Origin: CAYUZU01 sp964448675
GTDB lineage: Bacteria > Planctomycetota > Phycisphaerae > UBA1845 > Fen-1342
Direction: 5' to 3'
Assembly (NCBI GenBank): GCA_964448675.1
Contig: CAYUZU010000026.1
Coordinates: forward strand, 11,463 to 75,462
DNA length: 64,000 bases
In this document: one piece after another, positions 27,326 through 35,705 of the stretch
Layout: every line of letters starts with the position of its first letter
How positions within the stretch are numbered: the first letter of the stretch is position 1
Notes under the pieces: generated by a model
The model's input: the letters and a program-made list of their open reading frames with translations, nothing else
Database searches by the model: none
What the model was told of the DNA's origin: nothing
Program-made: the position numbers and the translations under genes

Positions 27326-28366
27326 TTATGAGCCGACGAACTTGGCAAGAACCGCACGGGCGACGGTCGGGTCGGACGTGCCCTTGACAATCGCCCGCCC
27401 GTCGGCGAACAGCGCGACGGTGACCTGCTCCACGTTGAAGCGCAACAGGTGCGCGCTGTGCCGCGGCCGGTGCACGGCGGGGATGCGCTGCGCGATGCGC
27501 CGCAGGTCGAGCTCCTGCGGTGCGGGCGGCACGATCTGCACCGCGTCCCGGCCGCACAACGGCGTCGTCGCGGGCAGCCGGTCGCCTTCGAGAAACTCGT
27601 AACGCCCCTGCTTGCAGCAGGCACAATCGCCCTCGTCGCGGGCCGCCTGGTGGCGGACGGCGTGGCTGCGGCCGGTCCACACGTCGGTCGTGACAAGCCC
27701 GGCCAGGCCGTCGAACTGCCCGGTCAGGATCTTCGTCGCCTCCACCGCCTGCAGGCTCGCCACCACGTTGACCGTCGACGCCAGCACCCCTACCGTGTCG
27801 CACGTCGCCAGTGTGCCCGCAGGCGGCGGCTCGTCCCAGATGCAGCGGAGGCAGGGTGTCTGGTGCGGCACGACCGCCATCACGCGCCCCTCGACGCCAA
27901 TGCAGGCACCGTAGACCCACGGCAGCGCGAGCTTGACGGCCAGGTCGTTGAGCAGAAAGCGGGTCTCGACGTTGTCGGTGCCGTCGAGCAGCAGGTCGGC
28001 GTCGCGGCACAGCTCCATGATGTTGTCGCGGTTGAGGTCGGTCACGACGGCGTCGACCTCGACGGCGGAGTTGATGCGACGCAGCTTGCGGGCGGCCGCT
28101 TCGGCCTTGGGCAGGCTGTCGGCGATGTCGTGCTCGTCGAAGAGCGTTTGTCGCTGCAGATTGTCGGTTTCGATGAAGTCGCGGTCGATGAGCTGCACGT
28201 GCCCGACGCCGCCGCGGACGAGGATGTTCGCCAACGCGCTGCCCAGGGCGCCACAGCCGACCAGCGTGACGGACGCGAGCTTCAGCGCCCGCTGTCCCTC
28301 GGGACCGATCTGCGTGCAGAGCACCTGGCGGCTGTAGCGGGCGAACTCGGGGTCAACAGTGGTCAT
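27326..28366 (-). CDS. ThiF/MoeB/HesA family E1-like adenylyltransferase
   Basis: A 346-residue E1-like protein. The nucleotide loop is VGCGALGSA (residues 37-44), followed by LIDRDFIETDNLQRQTL, DGTDNVETRFLLND and the zinc Cys pairs CLRC and CACC. TCDTVGVLAST lies where the catalytic Cys is found in this family. An extra ~90-residue C-terminal part contains no rhodanese motif. E1-like enzymes adenylate the C-terminus of a ubiquitin-like sulfur carrier (ThiS, MoaD), but no carrier, ThiG or Moa gene is nearby. The start overlaps the upstream membrane-protein gene by 4 nt. Confidence 0.85.
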   Translation of the reverse strand: MTTVDPEFARYSRQVLCTQIGPEGQRALKLASVTLVGCGALGSALANILVRGGVGHVQLIDRDFIETDNLQRQTLFDEHDIADSLPKAEAAARKLRRINSAVEVDAVVTDLNRDNIMELCRDADLLLDGTDNVETRFLLNDLAVKLALPWVYGACIGVEGRVMAVVPHQTPCLRCIWDEPPPAGTLATCDTVGVLASTVNVVASLQAVEATKILTGQFDGLAGLVTTDVWTGRSHAVRHQAARDEGDCACCKQGRYEFLEGDRLPATTPLCGRDAVQIVPPAPQELDLRRIAQRIPAVHRPRHSAHLLRFNVEQVTVALFADGRAIVKGTSDPTVARAVLAKFVGS

Positions 28367-28830
28367 GGCGCGTCCGTGTAATCGCCCGGCTCCCCGGCGG
28401 CGCGGGTCATCTGCCACCGCACCCAGGCGCTGCGCGCGGTGCTGCCATTGAGCAGCGCGAACAGCAGCAGCAGGAACCCCTCGGTGTCGCCATAGGCCAT
28501 CCAGATGGCACCCACCACCAGGCACACCAGCGTGGCCGCAGCCGCGACCATCAGCTCGACCACCACCGCGCCGGGCACGCGCTGCCAGCTCAGGAATCCA
28601 CTAACGAGAATCGCAATCCCGATGATGCGCGCGCCCCAGGTAAAGGCATGAATCGAAATCGCCTGTGGCGTCGGGGTGTCGGGCAGCGGAGCGTACGCGA
28701 CCACGAACCCGACATAAAGAAACAACCCCGCCGAGAGCAGCGTGACGAACATGTCCGCGCCGGCGGCGGGCACGGGCCGGGCCGCCGGCGGTCGCGGCTC
28801 GGGGGGCGGATTCGGCGGTGGGGCGCTCAT
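28363..28830 (-). CDS. small four-helix membrane protein
   Basis: A 155-residue protein with a Pro-rich N-terminus (residues 1-25) and four hydrophobic helices. CGGAGG lies upstream of ATG 28830. No family is recognised. Its stop overlaps the start of the E1-like gene (ATGA), so the two are translated together; a membrane protein preceding an E1-like enzyme might recruit it, but that is only inference. Confidence 0.6.
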   Translation of the reverse strand: MSAPPPNPPPEPRPPAARPVPAAGADMFVTLLSAGLFLYVGFVVAYAPLPDTPTPQAISIHAFTWGARIIGIAILVSGFLSWQRVPGAVVVELMVAAAATLVCLVVGAIWMAYGDTEGFLLLLFALLNGSTARSAWVRWQMTRAAGEPGDYTDAP

Positions 28831-29068
28831 CAGGATGGGGCCTCCGATTGTGTCTTCTTGTCGCCGCGCCCGCCGCACGCATCGCGCCGACCGGGCGCCG
28901 CGGGCATCGTACCGCAATCGGGCGGCAGCTTCACGCGGGGGCGTTATAAACCGGTCCCGAGCTTGTCATGGCCGCGGGCTTGTCGGGCCCGTAGACGGCA
29001 TCTACCATGCACCTGTTCGGCTCAACGTAACCGCAGAACAGCAATCCCGTAATGAAGAGGTTATGACC

Positions 29069-30904
29069 ATGAATCGCTTTCGGACATGCCTGACAACTGC
29101 CGTGCTGTTGACGATGCTGCCGCTGGCCGCCGCCCAGGAGCCGGCCGAATGGGCCCCGGACGATGCCATCGTCTACATCGGCGTCACCGACGTCGAGCGC
29201 ACGATTGACGACCTCAAACAGACCAAGGGCTACCAGATGATGCAGGACCCGGAGGCGGCCAAGGCCAATCCCGGCATGCAGATGATCGAGCCTGCGATCA
29301 ATCGTTTCCGCGAGCGATTGGCCGAGCTGGTGGATATGTCGCCGGACAAGCTCGAAAACCCCTTCAAGGGTCCGTTGACACTGTACGTGGCCGCGCCGCG
29401 TGGCGCCGGCACCGACGACATGGTGGCCGGCCTCGTCGCCGGGGTCGGTGACCAGGCGCTGATGAAGAAGTACTACGACGGCGTGGTCGAGAAGCTCAAG
29501 AAGATCGCCAAGCACGACACCGAGCAGGCGGGCGGACAGCTCATCCACGTGTTCTCCCGCGACCCGGAAAAAGCCAAGGCCGCCAAGGAGAGCGAAGAGG
29601 ACGACGAATTCGACGACTTCGACGGATTCGAGACCGGCGGCGGCATGGGCATGATGGGCGACCCGGCAGAGAAGATCGACGAGATGTTCGACGAGCTCTT
29701 CTCGGCCGACGCGATCGAAGAGCCCATGGCGATGTGCCTGACCGATACGCACCTCGTGTTCGCCAGCACGACCGACGAGGTCAAGACCGCATTGAAGCGA
29801 CTCGCCGGCGGCAAGACGCTGGCCGCGGCGGCCGATCACCAGGCGTTGCTCAAGGAGCTGCGGCCGCTCGGGACGGTGCGGTTCCTGGTGAACCTGCCGC
29901 GGATCATCGACCTCGCCAAGAGCGAGATCGACAGTGCCGACAGCGAAGAGATGAAGGCGTTCCAGCAGGGGCTCAAGACGATCGGCGCCAAGAGCCTGCG
30001 CAGCCTCGTCGGGCACATGCGGTTCGGGGCGAACGCCTATGACATCAAGCTCGACATGACGTTCCTCATGGAAGGTGAGCGGACCGGCCTGGCGAAGGTG
30101 CTGAGCATGAAGAACCGCCCCACCGCCCCGCCGAGCTGGGTCGCCAGCGACACCTGCACCTACCTCAGCATCAACATGGAAGTTGGCCCGCTCGTCGACG
30201 AGGTCCTCAACATGGTCCGCGAGGGCGACCCGATGCAGGCCACCATGATGCAGAGCATGCTCGACGCCGCCCAGTTGCCTGGCAGCCAGGAGCCGGTGAA
30301 CCTGCGCCAGACGTTGCTGACGCACCTCAAGGGCCCGCTGACCGCGTCGGTCGGCACCGGCGTGCCGGTCACGCCGGACTCGCCGCGGCTGTTGCTGACG
30401 CTGGGGCACGACGATCAGCAGGCGGTGTCGCGCTTCCTGGCGATGCTCGGCCTGCAGCCGGTGGAGCACGAGGGCACGCAGGTGTTCCAGATGCCGTTGC
30501 CGATGATCGGAATGGTCGGTGTGGCGGCGTCCGGCGAGCGCGTTCTGGCGGGCAGCCCGGCGACCGTGCAGTCGGCACTCGGGACGACCGCAGCCCCGTC
30601 GCTGACGGACACGACAATGTGGCGCGAGGCGTCGCGCGTCGTGCCGGAGCAGTCGTGGCTCACCATGTTCGTCGACAGCAAGCGGATGATGTCGGCGGCG
30701 ATCGAGCTGCTGCCACAGAAGCAACAGGCGATGATGAGCGGCAACCCGGCGACGATGATGCTGGTCATGATGACCGAAGGCATGGACGCGACCGACAGCG
30801 AGCAGCTCCGCAAGACGCTCAAGTACACCGGCACGACCATCATGACCGTCAGCACGACCGACACGGGCGTGCGAATGACGTGGGTGGAAGTGAAAGCCGA
30901 ATAG
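29069..30904 (+). CDS. large exported protein, DUF3352-like, function unknown
   Basis: A 611-residue protein. GAAGAGG lies 8 nt before ATG 29069 but only 2 nt before ATG 29063, so 29069 is preferred. A signal peptide ends at AAAQEP. The mature protein has a repeated pattern of short strands and amphipathic helices (DDAIVYIGVTDVERTIDDL, later RFLVNLPRIIDLA, then VRMTWVE) similar to DUF3352-type periplasmic proteins, plus a strongly acidic stretch near residues 170-190 (EEDDEFDDFDGFE) and many Met residues. No catalytic motif is seen. It stands alone on the plus strand. Confidence 0.6.
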   Translation: MNRFRTCLTTAVLLTMLPLAAAQEPAEWAPDDAIVYIGVTDVERTIDDLKQTKGYQMMQDPEAAKANPGMQMIEPAINRFRERLAELVDMSPDKLENPFKGPLTLYVAAPRGAGTDDMVAGLVAGVGDQALMKKYYDGVVEKLKKIAKHDTEQAGGQLIHVFSRDPEKAKAAKESEEDDEFDDFDGFETGGGMGMMGDPAEKIDEMFDELFSADAIEEPMAMCLTDTHLVFASTTDEVKTALKRLAGGKTLAAAADHQALLKELRPLGTVRFLVNLPRIIDLAKSEIDSADSEEMKAFQQGLKTIGAKSLRSLVGHMRFGANAYDIKLDMTFLMEGERTGLAKVLSMKNRPTAPPSWVASDTCTYLSINMEVGPLVDEVLNMVREGDPMQATMMQSMLDAAQLPGSQEPVNLRQTLLTHLKGPLTASVGTGVPVTPDSPRLLLTLGHDDQQAVSRFLAMLGLQPVEHEGTQVFQMPLPMIGMVGVAASGERVLAGSPATVQSALGTTAAPSLTDTTMWREASRVVPEQSWLTMFVDSKRMMSAAIELLPQKQQAMMSGNPATMMLVMMTEGMDATDSEQLRKTLKYTGTTIMTVSTTDTGVRMTWVEVKAE

Positions 30905-30975
30905 CGCACCGGCAAGAGCGAACCGCCAATGCGGACAAGTCAGGGGCGAAGGCGCGGCACGGATGGTGTATAACG

Positions 30976-30999
30976 CGCCATGGACTTCATTCCATGGCG
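30976..30999. repeat. perfect 8-bp inverted repeat
   Basis: CGCCATGG and CCATGGCG around an 8-nt loop, directly after a TATAAC (30969-30974) that could be a -10 box. It lies in the 291-nt gap between two plus-strand genes. It could be a transcript-start hairpin, an operator or the end of the upstream transcript. Confidence 0.3.
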
Positions 31000-31123
31000 G
31001 CGCTGTCTTGCCCCTGGCCGCGCGCTCATCGCGTACGGCTGACCGCTCGCCGCCACTGACGGTCGAGGACGGCAGGACGGGCTGTGCCCGCCAAACAGGA
31101 CCCGAGCGCTCCGCATTCGGCGG

Positions 31124-31147
31124 GTGCAACTTGTCCTACGGTTGCAC
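31124..31147. repeat. perfect 7-bp inverted repeat in a 5' leader
   Basis: GTGCAAC and GTTGCAC around a 10-nt loop, followed within 10 nt by a small GGCGC/GCGCC hairpin, 49-72 nt before ATG 31196. Together with the repeat at 30976 this makes a structured leader. Confidence 0.3.
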
Positions 31148-31195
31148 GGCGCACAGCGCCGCGGCATACGGTGGCCCTTTTCGTCGAGGATTGCA

Positions 31196-32776
31196 ATGAC
31201 CGGGGATACAACTGTGCCTGCGGGCGACACCACGCCGACGCGGTCGTCGCGATTTCGCCGGCTCAAGCAGTTTGCGCTGGTATTCGCGTTTCTGCTGCTG
31301 GCGACGGCCACGGCGCGCTGGTGGTGGGGACATACGGCCGACGAGCGGCTCCAGGCGGCGCTCGACAAGTATCGCGCCGCCGGCCAGCCGGTGCTGATCG
31401 AAGACTTCGCCTGCGAGCCGATCCCCGACGACAGGAACGCCGCCGTCGCGCTGCGGGACGCCGCCGCCGCGGTCGTCGCACGCGACGAGGTCACGGACAA
31501 CGATGAGCGGGCACCCGCCTGGGGCGAGTATCTCGGCCGCCCTGCGCTGCTTCGTGAGCACGAGCGAGCACTGGCCGCCGCAATCAAGGAAAACGCCGAG
31601 GCCCTGCGTCTGGCCCGCGAAGCCCGCGCGCGCGAGCAGGCCGTCTGGTACACGCGCCTGACCTCGCCGCTGATCAATATGCTCCTGCCGCACCTGTCGG
31701 GGCAGCGGACGCTGACAAAGCTGCTCGCCGACACCGCCGCCTTTGAGCATCACGTCGAACGTGACGACGCGGCGGCGATCGGTCGCGTGCGGGACATGCT
31801 GGCCCAGGCGGATCACCTGCGCGAGGCGGAGCCGTGCGTGATCACCGACCTCGTTTGCGGCGCGATCGACGCAATGGCGTACCAGACAATCGAAAGCATC
31901 ACGCCCGGCCTTGCGGTGGCGCCGCCGACAGACGATTCGGAGACCCCGCGCACGCCCGCACCGCGCGAAGACGTTGAAGCGATCATCACCACCCTGCTCG
32001 ACGAGGCGTCCCTTCCCGCATCGACGCAGCGCGGGTTCTACGGCGAGCGGTTGATGCAGATGGACACGTGGCAGCAGCTCGAGCGCGGGGGCCTGTCGGT
32101 GGGCGGCATTATGGGCGGCGGCGCGACCCCGACCGGCGGTGCGGGGCCACGCCTCTCGGCGACCGCGTTCTACCTCTTCGGCCCGATGTTCACACTGGAC
32201 CTGGTGCGGATGATGGACTGGACCACGGAGTACGCCGAAGCGGCGGCGCAGCCGACCTGGCCGGCGGCTGAGGCGAGTATGCCGGCAATCGGTGGGCCCC
32301 CGGGTGGTGTTCAGCGGCTCACGCGCCTGCTCAGCAGCATCATGATGCCGTCGCTCGAGCGGGCCATCCAGATCGGGTTTCGCCAGCGGGCGTTTCGTCG
32401 CATGACCGCGGTGGCGCTGGCCATTCGGCTGTATGAAACGGACCACGGCCAGCGGCCCGCGACGCTCGACGACCTGGTGCCGCAGTATCTCCCGGCGGTG
32501 CCGCCGGACCCGTTTCACGTGGATGCCGCCCCGCTGCGCTATCTGCCGGAGAATGATCCGCCGCTGTTATACTCGGTGGGGCCGAATGCCAAGGACGACC
32601 GGGGGCTTTACGTGCTACAGACCGACGGCGACGTGGATTGGGAGCAGGTGGACATGCCGTTCTTCCTGAATGGCGATCGGCCGCGGGCATCGCTGCGCCA
32701 GCCAGTGCCAAGCGGGCCCGACAGCCCTCGCGCGCCTGAGACACAGCCGACAACGGGCCCCACGACACAGCCGTAG
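31196..32776 (+). CDS. membrane-anchored planctomycete protein with C-terminal SVGPNxxDDRG motif
   Basis: A 526-residue protein; GAGGA lies 7 nt before ATG 31196. A membrane segment at residues 25-45 is followed by a helical domain, then a Gly-rich stretch. The C-terminal ~80 residues show a pattern common in planctomycete exported proteins: RLYETDHGQRPATLDDLVP, then PPDPF and LLYSVGPNAKDDRG, resembling the end of type II pseudopilin-like proteins. It ends in a TQPTTGPTTQP linker. No function is known. Confidence 0.6.
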   Translation: MTGDTTVPAGDTTPTRSSRFRRLKQFALVFAFLLLATATARWWWGHTADERLQAALDKYRAAGQPVLIEDFACEPIPDDRNAAVALRDAAAAVVARDEVTDNDERAPAWGEYLGRPALLREHERALAAAIKENAEALRLAREARAREQAVWYTRLTSPLINMLLPHLSGQRTLTKLLADTAAFEHHVERDDAAAIGRVRDMLAQADHLREAEPCVITDLVCGAIDAMAYQTIESITPGLAVAPPTDDSETPRTPAPREDVEAIITTLLDEASLPASTQRGFYGERLMQMDTWQQLERGGLSVGGIMGGGATPTGGAGPRLSATAFYLFGPMFTLDLVRMMDWTTEYAEAAAQPTWPAAEASMPAIGGPPGGVQRLTRLLSSIMMPSLERAIQIGFRQRAFRRMTAVALAIRLYETDHGQRPATLDDLVPQYLPAVPPDPFHVDAAPLRYLPENDPPLLYSVGPNAKDDRGLYVLQTDGDVDWEQVDMPFFLNGDRPRASLRQPVPSGPDSPRAPETQPTTGPTTQP

Positions 32777-32814
32777 CAAAGCGGGACCGGGGAATCGGGA
32801 TCCGGGAGGCGGGG

Positions 32815-33147
32815 TTACTCGGCCGGTTCGAGGATAGCGGACATGGAGCCGGCGCTGCGCTCGAGCCGCCAGTCGGCACCATAGGCGTGGATCTGCTGCT
32901 GTTTGAACTCCGCCCGTTCGAACACCGTGGTCTCGACAATCACGCGCCCGGTCGCGTCGACCTCGCACGCCATCTTGTACGCCCGGTCGACGCTGTGGCC
33001 GAAGATCTTGCCCAGCATCTCGATCACGTAGGCGTACGTGTGATCGTCGTCATCGAGCAGGATGACGTGCCAGCGCGGCGCCGTCCGCGGCTTGGGGGTC
33101 GCCTCGGCTTCGAGGACGCCGGTGTCGGCCTGCTGTTCCTCACTCAT
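32815..33147 (-). CDS. clpS: ATP-dependent Clp protease adaptor ClpS
   Basis: A 110-residue protein with the ClpS core: WHVILLDDDDHTYAYVIEML, RAYKMACEVDATGRVIV and a terminal ERAEFKQQQIHAYG helix. The acidic LDDDDHTY loop corresponds to the N-degron pocket. It presents N-end-rule substrates to ClpA/ClpC, which are not in this window. The ~22-residue N-terminal extension is disordered, as usual. Divergent from ribBA. Confidence 0.92.
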   Translation of the reverse strand: MSEEQQADTGVLEAEATPKPRTAPRWHVILLDDDDHTYAYVIEMLGKIFGHSVDRAYKMACEVDATGRVIVETTVFERAEFKQQQIHAYGADWRLERSAGSMSAILEPAE

Positions 33148-33289
33148 GGCATCGCTCCGCTGCACGTCAGGATAACACACGCCGCTCGCCGCTGACAACG
33201 ATTTCTCAGGGCGCCCCTCCCCCCGCCGGCCGGCGTTGCGGTACAATCAGGTGTTTGTCACCTGGACCCCGGACCTGCTGGAGTGACGT

Positions 33290-34558
33290 ATGTCCGCCCG
33301 ATCGGCCCACGGCCCCGACAGCCCGTTCAGCCCCATCGAGGAAATTCTCGACGACCTCCGCGCCGGCAAGCTCGTCGTGCTCGTCGATGACGAAGGCCGC
33401 GAGAACGAAGGCGACCTGGTCTGTCCGGCCCAGGCGATCACGCCGGAAAAGATCAACTTCATGCTCCGTCATGGCCGCGGGACGCTGTGCGTCGCGCTGA
33501 CGCGTTCCCGCTGCCAGAAGCTGCAGCTCGCGCCCCAGGTCCCCGAGAACACCACCCGCCTCGGCACCAACTTCACCGTCACCGTCGACGCCGGCCCGCA
33601 ACTCGGCACCACCACGGGCGTGTCGGCCTACGACCGGGCCACGACGATCCGCCATCTGGTCGCCGAGGAAGCCGTGCCGGAGGACTTCGTGCGGCCGGGA
33701 CACGTCAACCCGCTGATCGCCCGCGACGGCGGCGTGCTGGTGCGCGGCGGCCAGACGGAGGGCTCGGTGGACCTGTGTCGGCTGGCGGGGCTGCTGCCGG
33801 GGGCGGCGCTGATCGAGATTCTCAACGAAGACGGGACCATGGCCCGCGTGCCGCAGTTGATCGAGTTCTGCAAGCAGCATCAACTCAAGATGTGCACCAC
33901 CGCCGACCTGATCGACTATCGGATGCGCGGCGAGCGGCTGATCGAGCGGGTCGAGAGTATTCCGTTCAAGAACGAGTTCGGCGACTGGCTGCTGGTGGCG
34001 TATCGCGCCCGTACCGACAACCACACGCACGTGGCGCTGTGCCGCGGCGGCATCGGCGAGATCGACCAGAACGGGGTGCTTCATCCGGTGACCAGGCCGG
34101 CGCTGGTGCGGGTTCATTCGGAGTGCCTGACCGGCGACGTGTTCGGATCGCTGCGTTGCGAGTGCGGGTTGCAGTTGCGCACTGCGATGGAGATGATCGC
34201 GCAGGAGGATCATGGTGTGCTGGTCTACCTGCGGCAGGAGGGCCGCGGCATCGGCCTGGAGAACAAGCTGCACGCGTATCGCATGCAGGACGGCGGGCTC
34301 GACACGGTGCAGGCCAACGAAATCCTGGGCTTTCCAGCGGATCGGCGTGATTACGGCATCGGCGCGCAGATCCTGCGCGACGTCGGCCTGGAGCAGATCC
34401 GCGTGCTGACCAACAACCCCAAGAAGATCGGCCGGCTCGAAGTCTACGGGCTGGAGATCGTTGAGCAGTTGCCGCTGGAGATCCCCGCGACCGAGCACAA
34501 CCGCCGCTACCTCGAAGCAAAGAAGCTCAAGCTCGGCCACAAGCTGCGGGGCGTGTGA
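33290..34558 (+). CDS. ribBA: bifunctional DHBP synthase / GTP cyclohydrolase II
   Basis: A 422-residue riboflavin-pathway enzyme. The N-terminal RibB domain (1-~210) has DDEGRENEGDLV and GHVNPLIARDGG-type motifs with the acidic metal site; the C-terminal RibA domain carries the zinc cysteines Cys279, Cys290 and Cys292, then the RQEGRGIGLENKL catalytic loop. It makes 3,4-dihydroxy-2-butanone 4-phosphate from ribulose 5-phosphate and opens GTP. A TACAAT at 33242-33247 may be its -10 box. No FMN riboswitch is seen in the 140-nt upstream gap. Confidence 0.95.
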   Translation: MSARSAHGPDSPFSPIEEILDDLRAGKLVVLVDDEGRENEGDLVCPAQAITPEKINFMLRHGRGTLCVALTRSRCQKLQLAPQVPENTTRLGTNFTVTVDAGPQLGTTTGVSAYDRATTIRHLVAEEAVPEDFVRPGHVNPLIARDGGVLVRGGQTEGSVDLCRLAGLLPGAALIEILNEDGTMARVPQLIEFCKQHQLKMCTTADLIDYRMRGERLIERVESIPFKNEFGDWLLVAYRARTDNHTHVALCRGGIGEIDQNGVLHPVTRPALVRVHSECLTGDVFGSLRCECGLQLRTAMEMIAQEDHGVLVYLRQEGRGIGLENKLHAYRMQDGGLDTVQANEILGFPADRRDYGIGAQILRDVGLEQIRVLTNNPKKIGRLEVYGLEIVEQLPLEIPATEHNRRYLEAKKLKLGHKLRGV

Positions 34559-34572
34559 AGACAGGTCTCAAT

Positions 34573-34665
34573 GATCAATGATCAGTTCTGAGTTGTCCGT
34601 TGTCAGTAGACGTTCCATTGAGCAACAACGCGTCTTGTACTCCACTGAGAATGGACAACTGATCA
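34573..34665. repeat. imperfect palindromic dispersed-type repeat
   Basis: The left arm contains TGATCAGTT, a 6-nt insert and TGTCC (34579-34598); the right arm GGACAACTGATCA (34653-34665) is its reverse complement without the insert. Short direct copies (ATGATCA ATGATCA, GTTGTC x2) and lower GC set it apart from its surroundings. Its translated frames give the SELSVVS / NGQLITDN type of product that I associate with dispersed intergenic repeats wrongly called genes. Confidence 0.45.
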
Positions 34666-34805
34666 CGGATAATCGCAGAGGTCGGCGGGCCGAGGAGTGC
34701 TCGACCCGCCGCATGCCCCCCAAGACAGCAGGATTTCATACGGCACGGACGCCCGGTCGGCGTCGCCCCAGGTATCAACAGGCGCCGTGCCGCCCCCTAC
34801 GGCCC

Positions 34806-35534
34806 TCAATCCCTCCGGCGTAGAGCAACCGTCGCCCCTGCCAGAATCAGCAGAAATGCGGCTGGCTCCGGCGTGATTACGAAGGCCATATCCAGTGATT
34901 CGTGTGGTGGCCGCGGATCAAACAGCGGTCGGAAACCGCCGGTCGGGTCCAGGTAGACCGCGTCGTCCATGAACTGCGGCGACATGGACGTCTTCCAGCC
35001 GGCGTTGGTACCCGCGGTGGTCGTAACCGACAGGTCCAGCCAGTAGATCTGATCGCGTTCCTGGAAGAACGGCTCGACAATCTCGATGATGTTGCACTGC
35101 CAGATCTGGAAGTGATCGTTGGGAATGGCCTCGTCGGGCGGGTACAGGTAGCCCTGCTGGCCGTCGCCCCAGAACCGGGTGGTGAACTCGCCGAGCAAGA
35201 ACTCGCGGAACCAGAGCTCGGGACCGGGCATGCTGAACGTGTCCGGATCGTCGGGATTCGGATCGGGGATGTTCTCATGGATGCTGACCCCGATCGACTC
35301 GATCTCGCCGATCAGGTCGCCCTGCCACGAGTACCAGAAGTGGACATCCGTCACCGGACCACTCTCGATGCACATCCAGTCGTCAGCCAGGAGGTTGCTC
35401 GTGAAGTCAACGTCCCAGCCACCCGGGTCGGGCATCTGCGGGTAGTGCATCTTGTACGGGTCCCCCTCGTTCCAGTCGGCCAGCGCCGGGCTCACGATGA
35501 GCGCCGCAGTGGCCAGTAGTGCGAACGTGCGCAT
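34806..35534 (-). CDS. PEP-CTERM exported protein
   Basis: A 242-residue protein. AAGGAGG lies 6 nt before ATG 35534, which fixes the start; a signal peptide ends at PALADW. The mature part is aromatic and acidic (WYSWQGDLIGEIESIGVSI; GQQGYLYPP) as in a planctomycete family of beta-rich exported proteins. The end is a PEP-CTERM signal: TPEPAAF, a hydrophobic stretch, then RRRD. Such proteins are processed by an exosortase and anchored or secreted. No exosortase gene is in the window. Confidence 0.8.
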   Translation of the reverse strand: MRTFALLATAALIVSPALADWNEGDPYKMHYPQMPDPGGWDVDFTSNLLADDWMCIESGPVTDVHFWYSWQGDLIGEIESIGVSIHENIPDPNPDDPDTFSMPGPELWFREFLLGEFTTRFWGDGQQGYLYPPDEAIPNDHFQIWQCNIIEIVEPFFQERDQIYWLDLSVTTTAGTNAGWKTSMSPQFMDDAVYLDPTGGFRPLFDPRPPHESLDMAFVITPEPAAFLLILAGATVALRRRD

Positions 35535-35674
35535 GCTCAGCCTCCTTTTCAAACGAGCTTCCGTTCAGCGATGGGTGCTTCCCTGCACGCGAGACCAGCG
35601 CGGCTTGCGCCGCTACTCCGTGCATCAGCCTTCCGTGAACACCAAGTGATAGTGTGCGCGATAATGACAGCCCA

Positions 35675-35704
35675 GCAATACGCATCGAAGATCACAACGG
35701 TCAA
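35675..35704 (-). promoter_or_regulatory. promoter of the PEP-CTERM gene
   Basis: On the minus strand TTGACC (35699-35704), an 18-nt spacer, then TATTGC (35675-35680), about 140 nt upstream of the start codon at 35534. Confidence 0.3.
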
Positions 35705-35705
35705 T

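Noticed and set aside
28931..31129. 732-codon open frame on the minus strand
   Set aside because: It is antisense to the exported protein at 29069-30904, His/Arg-rich, without motifs, signal or ribosome-binding site; typical third-position GC artefact.
33148..33289. FMN riboswitch upstream of ribBA
   Set aside because: None of the conserved FMN-aptamer core sequences is present in the gap.
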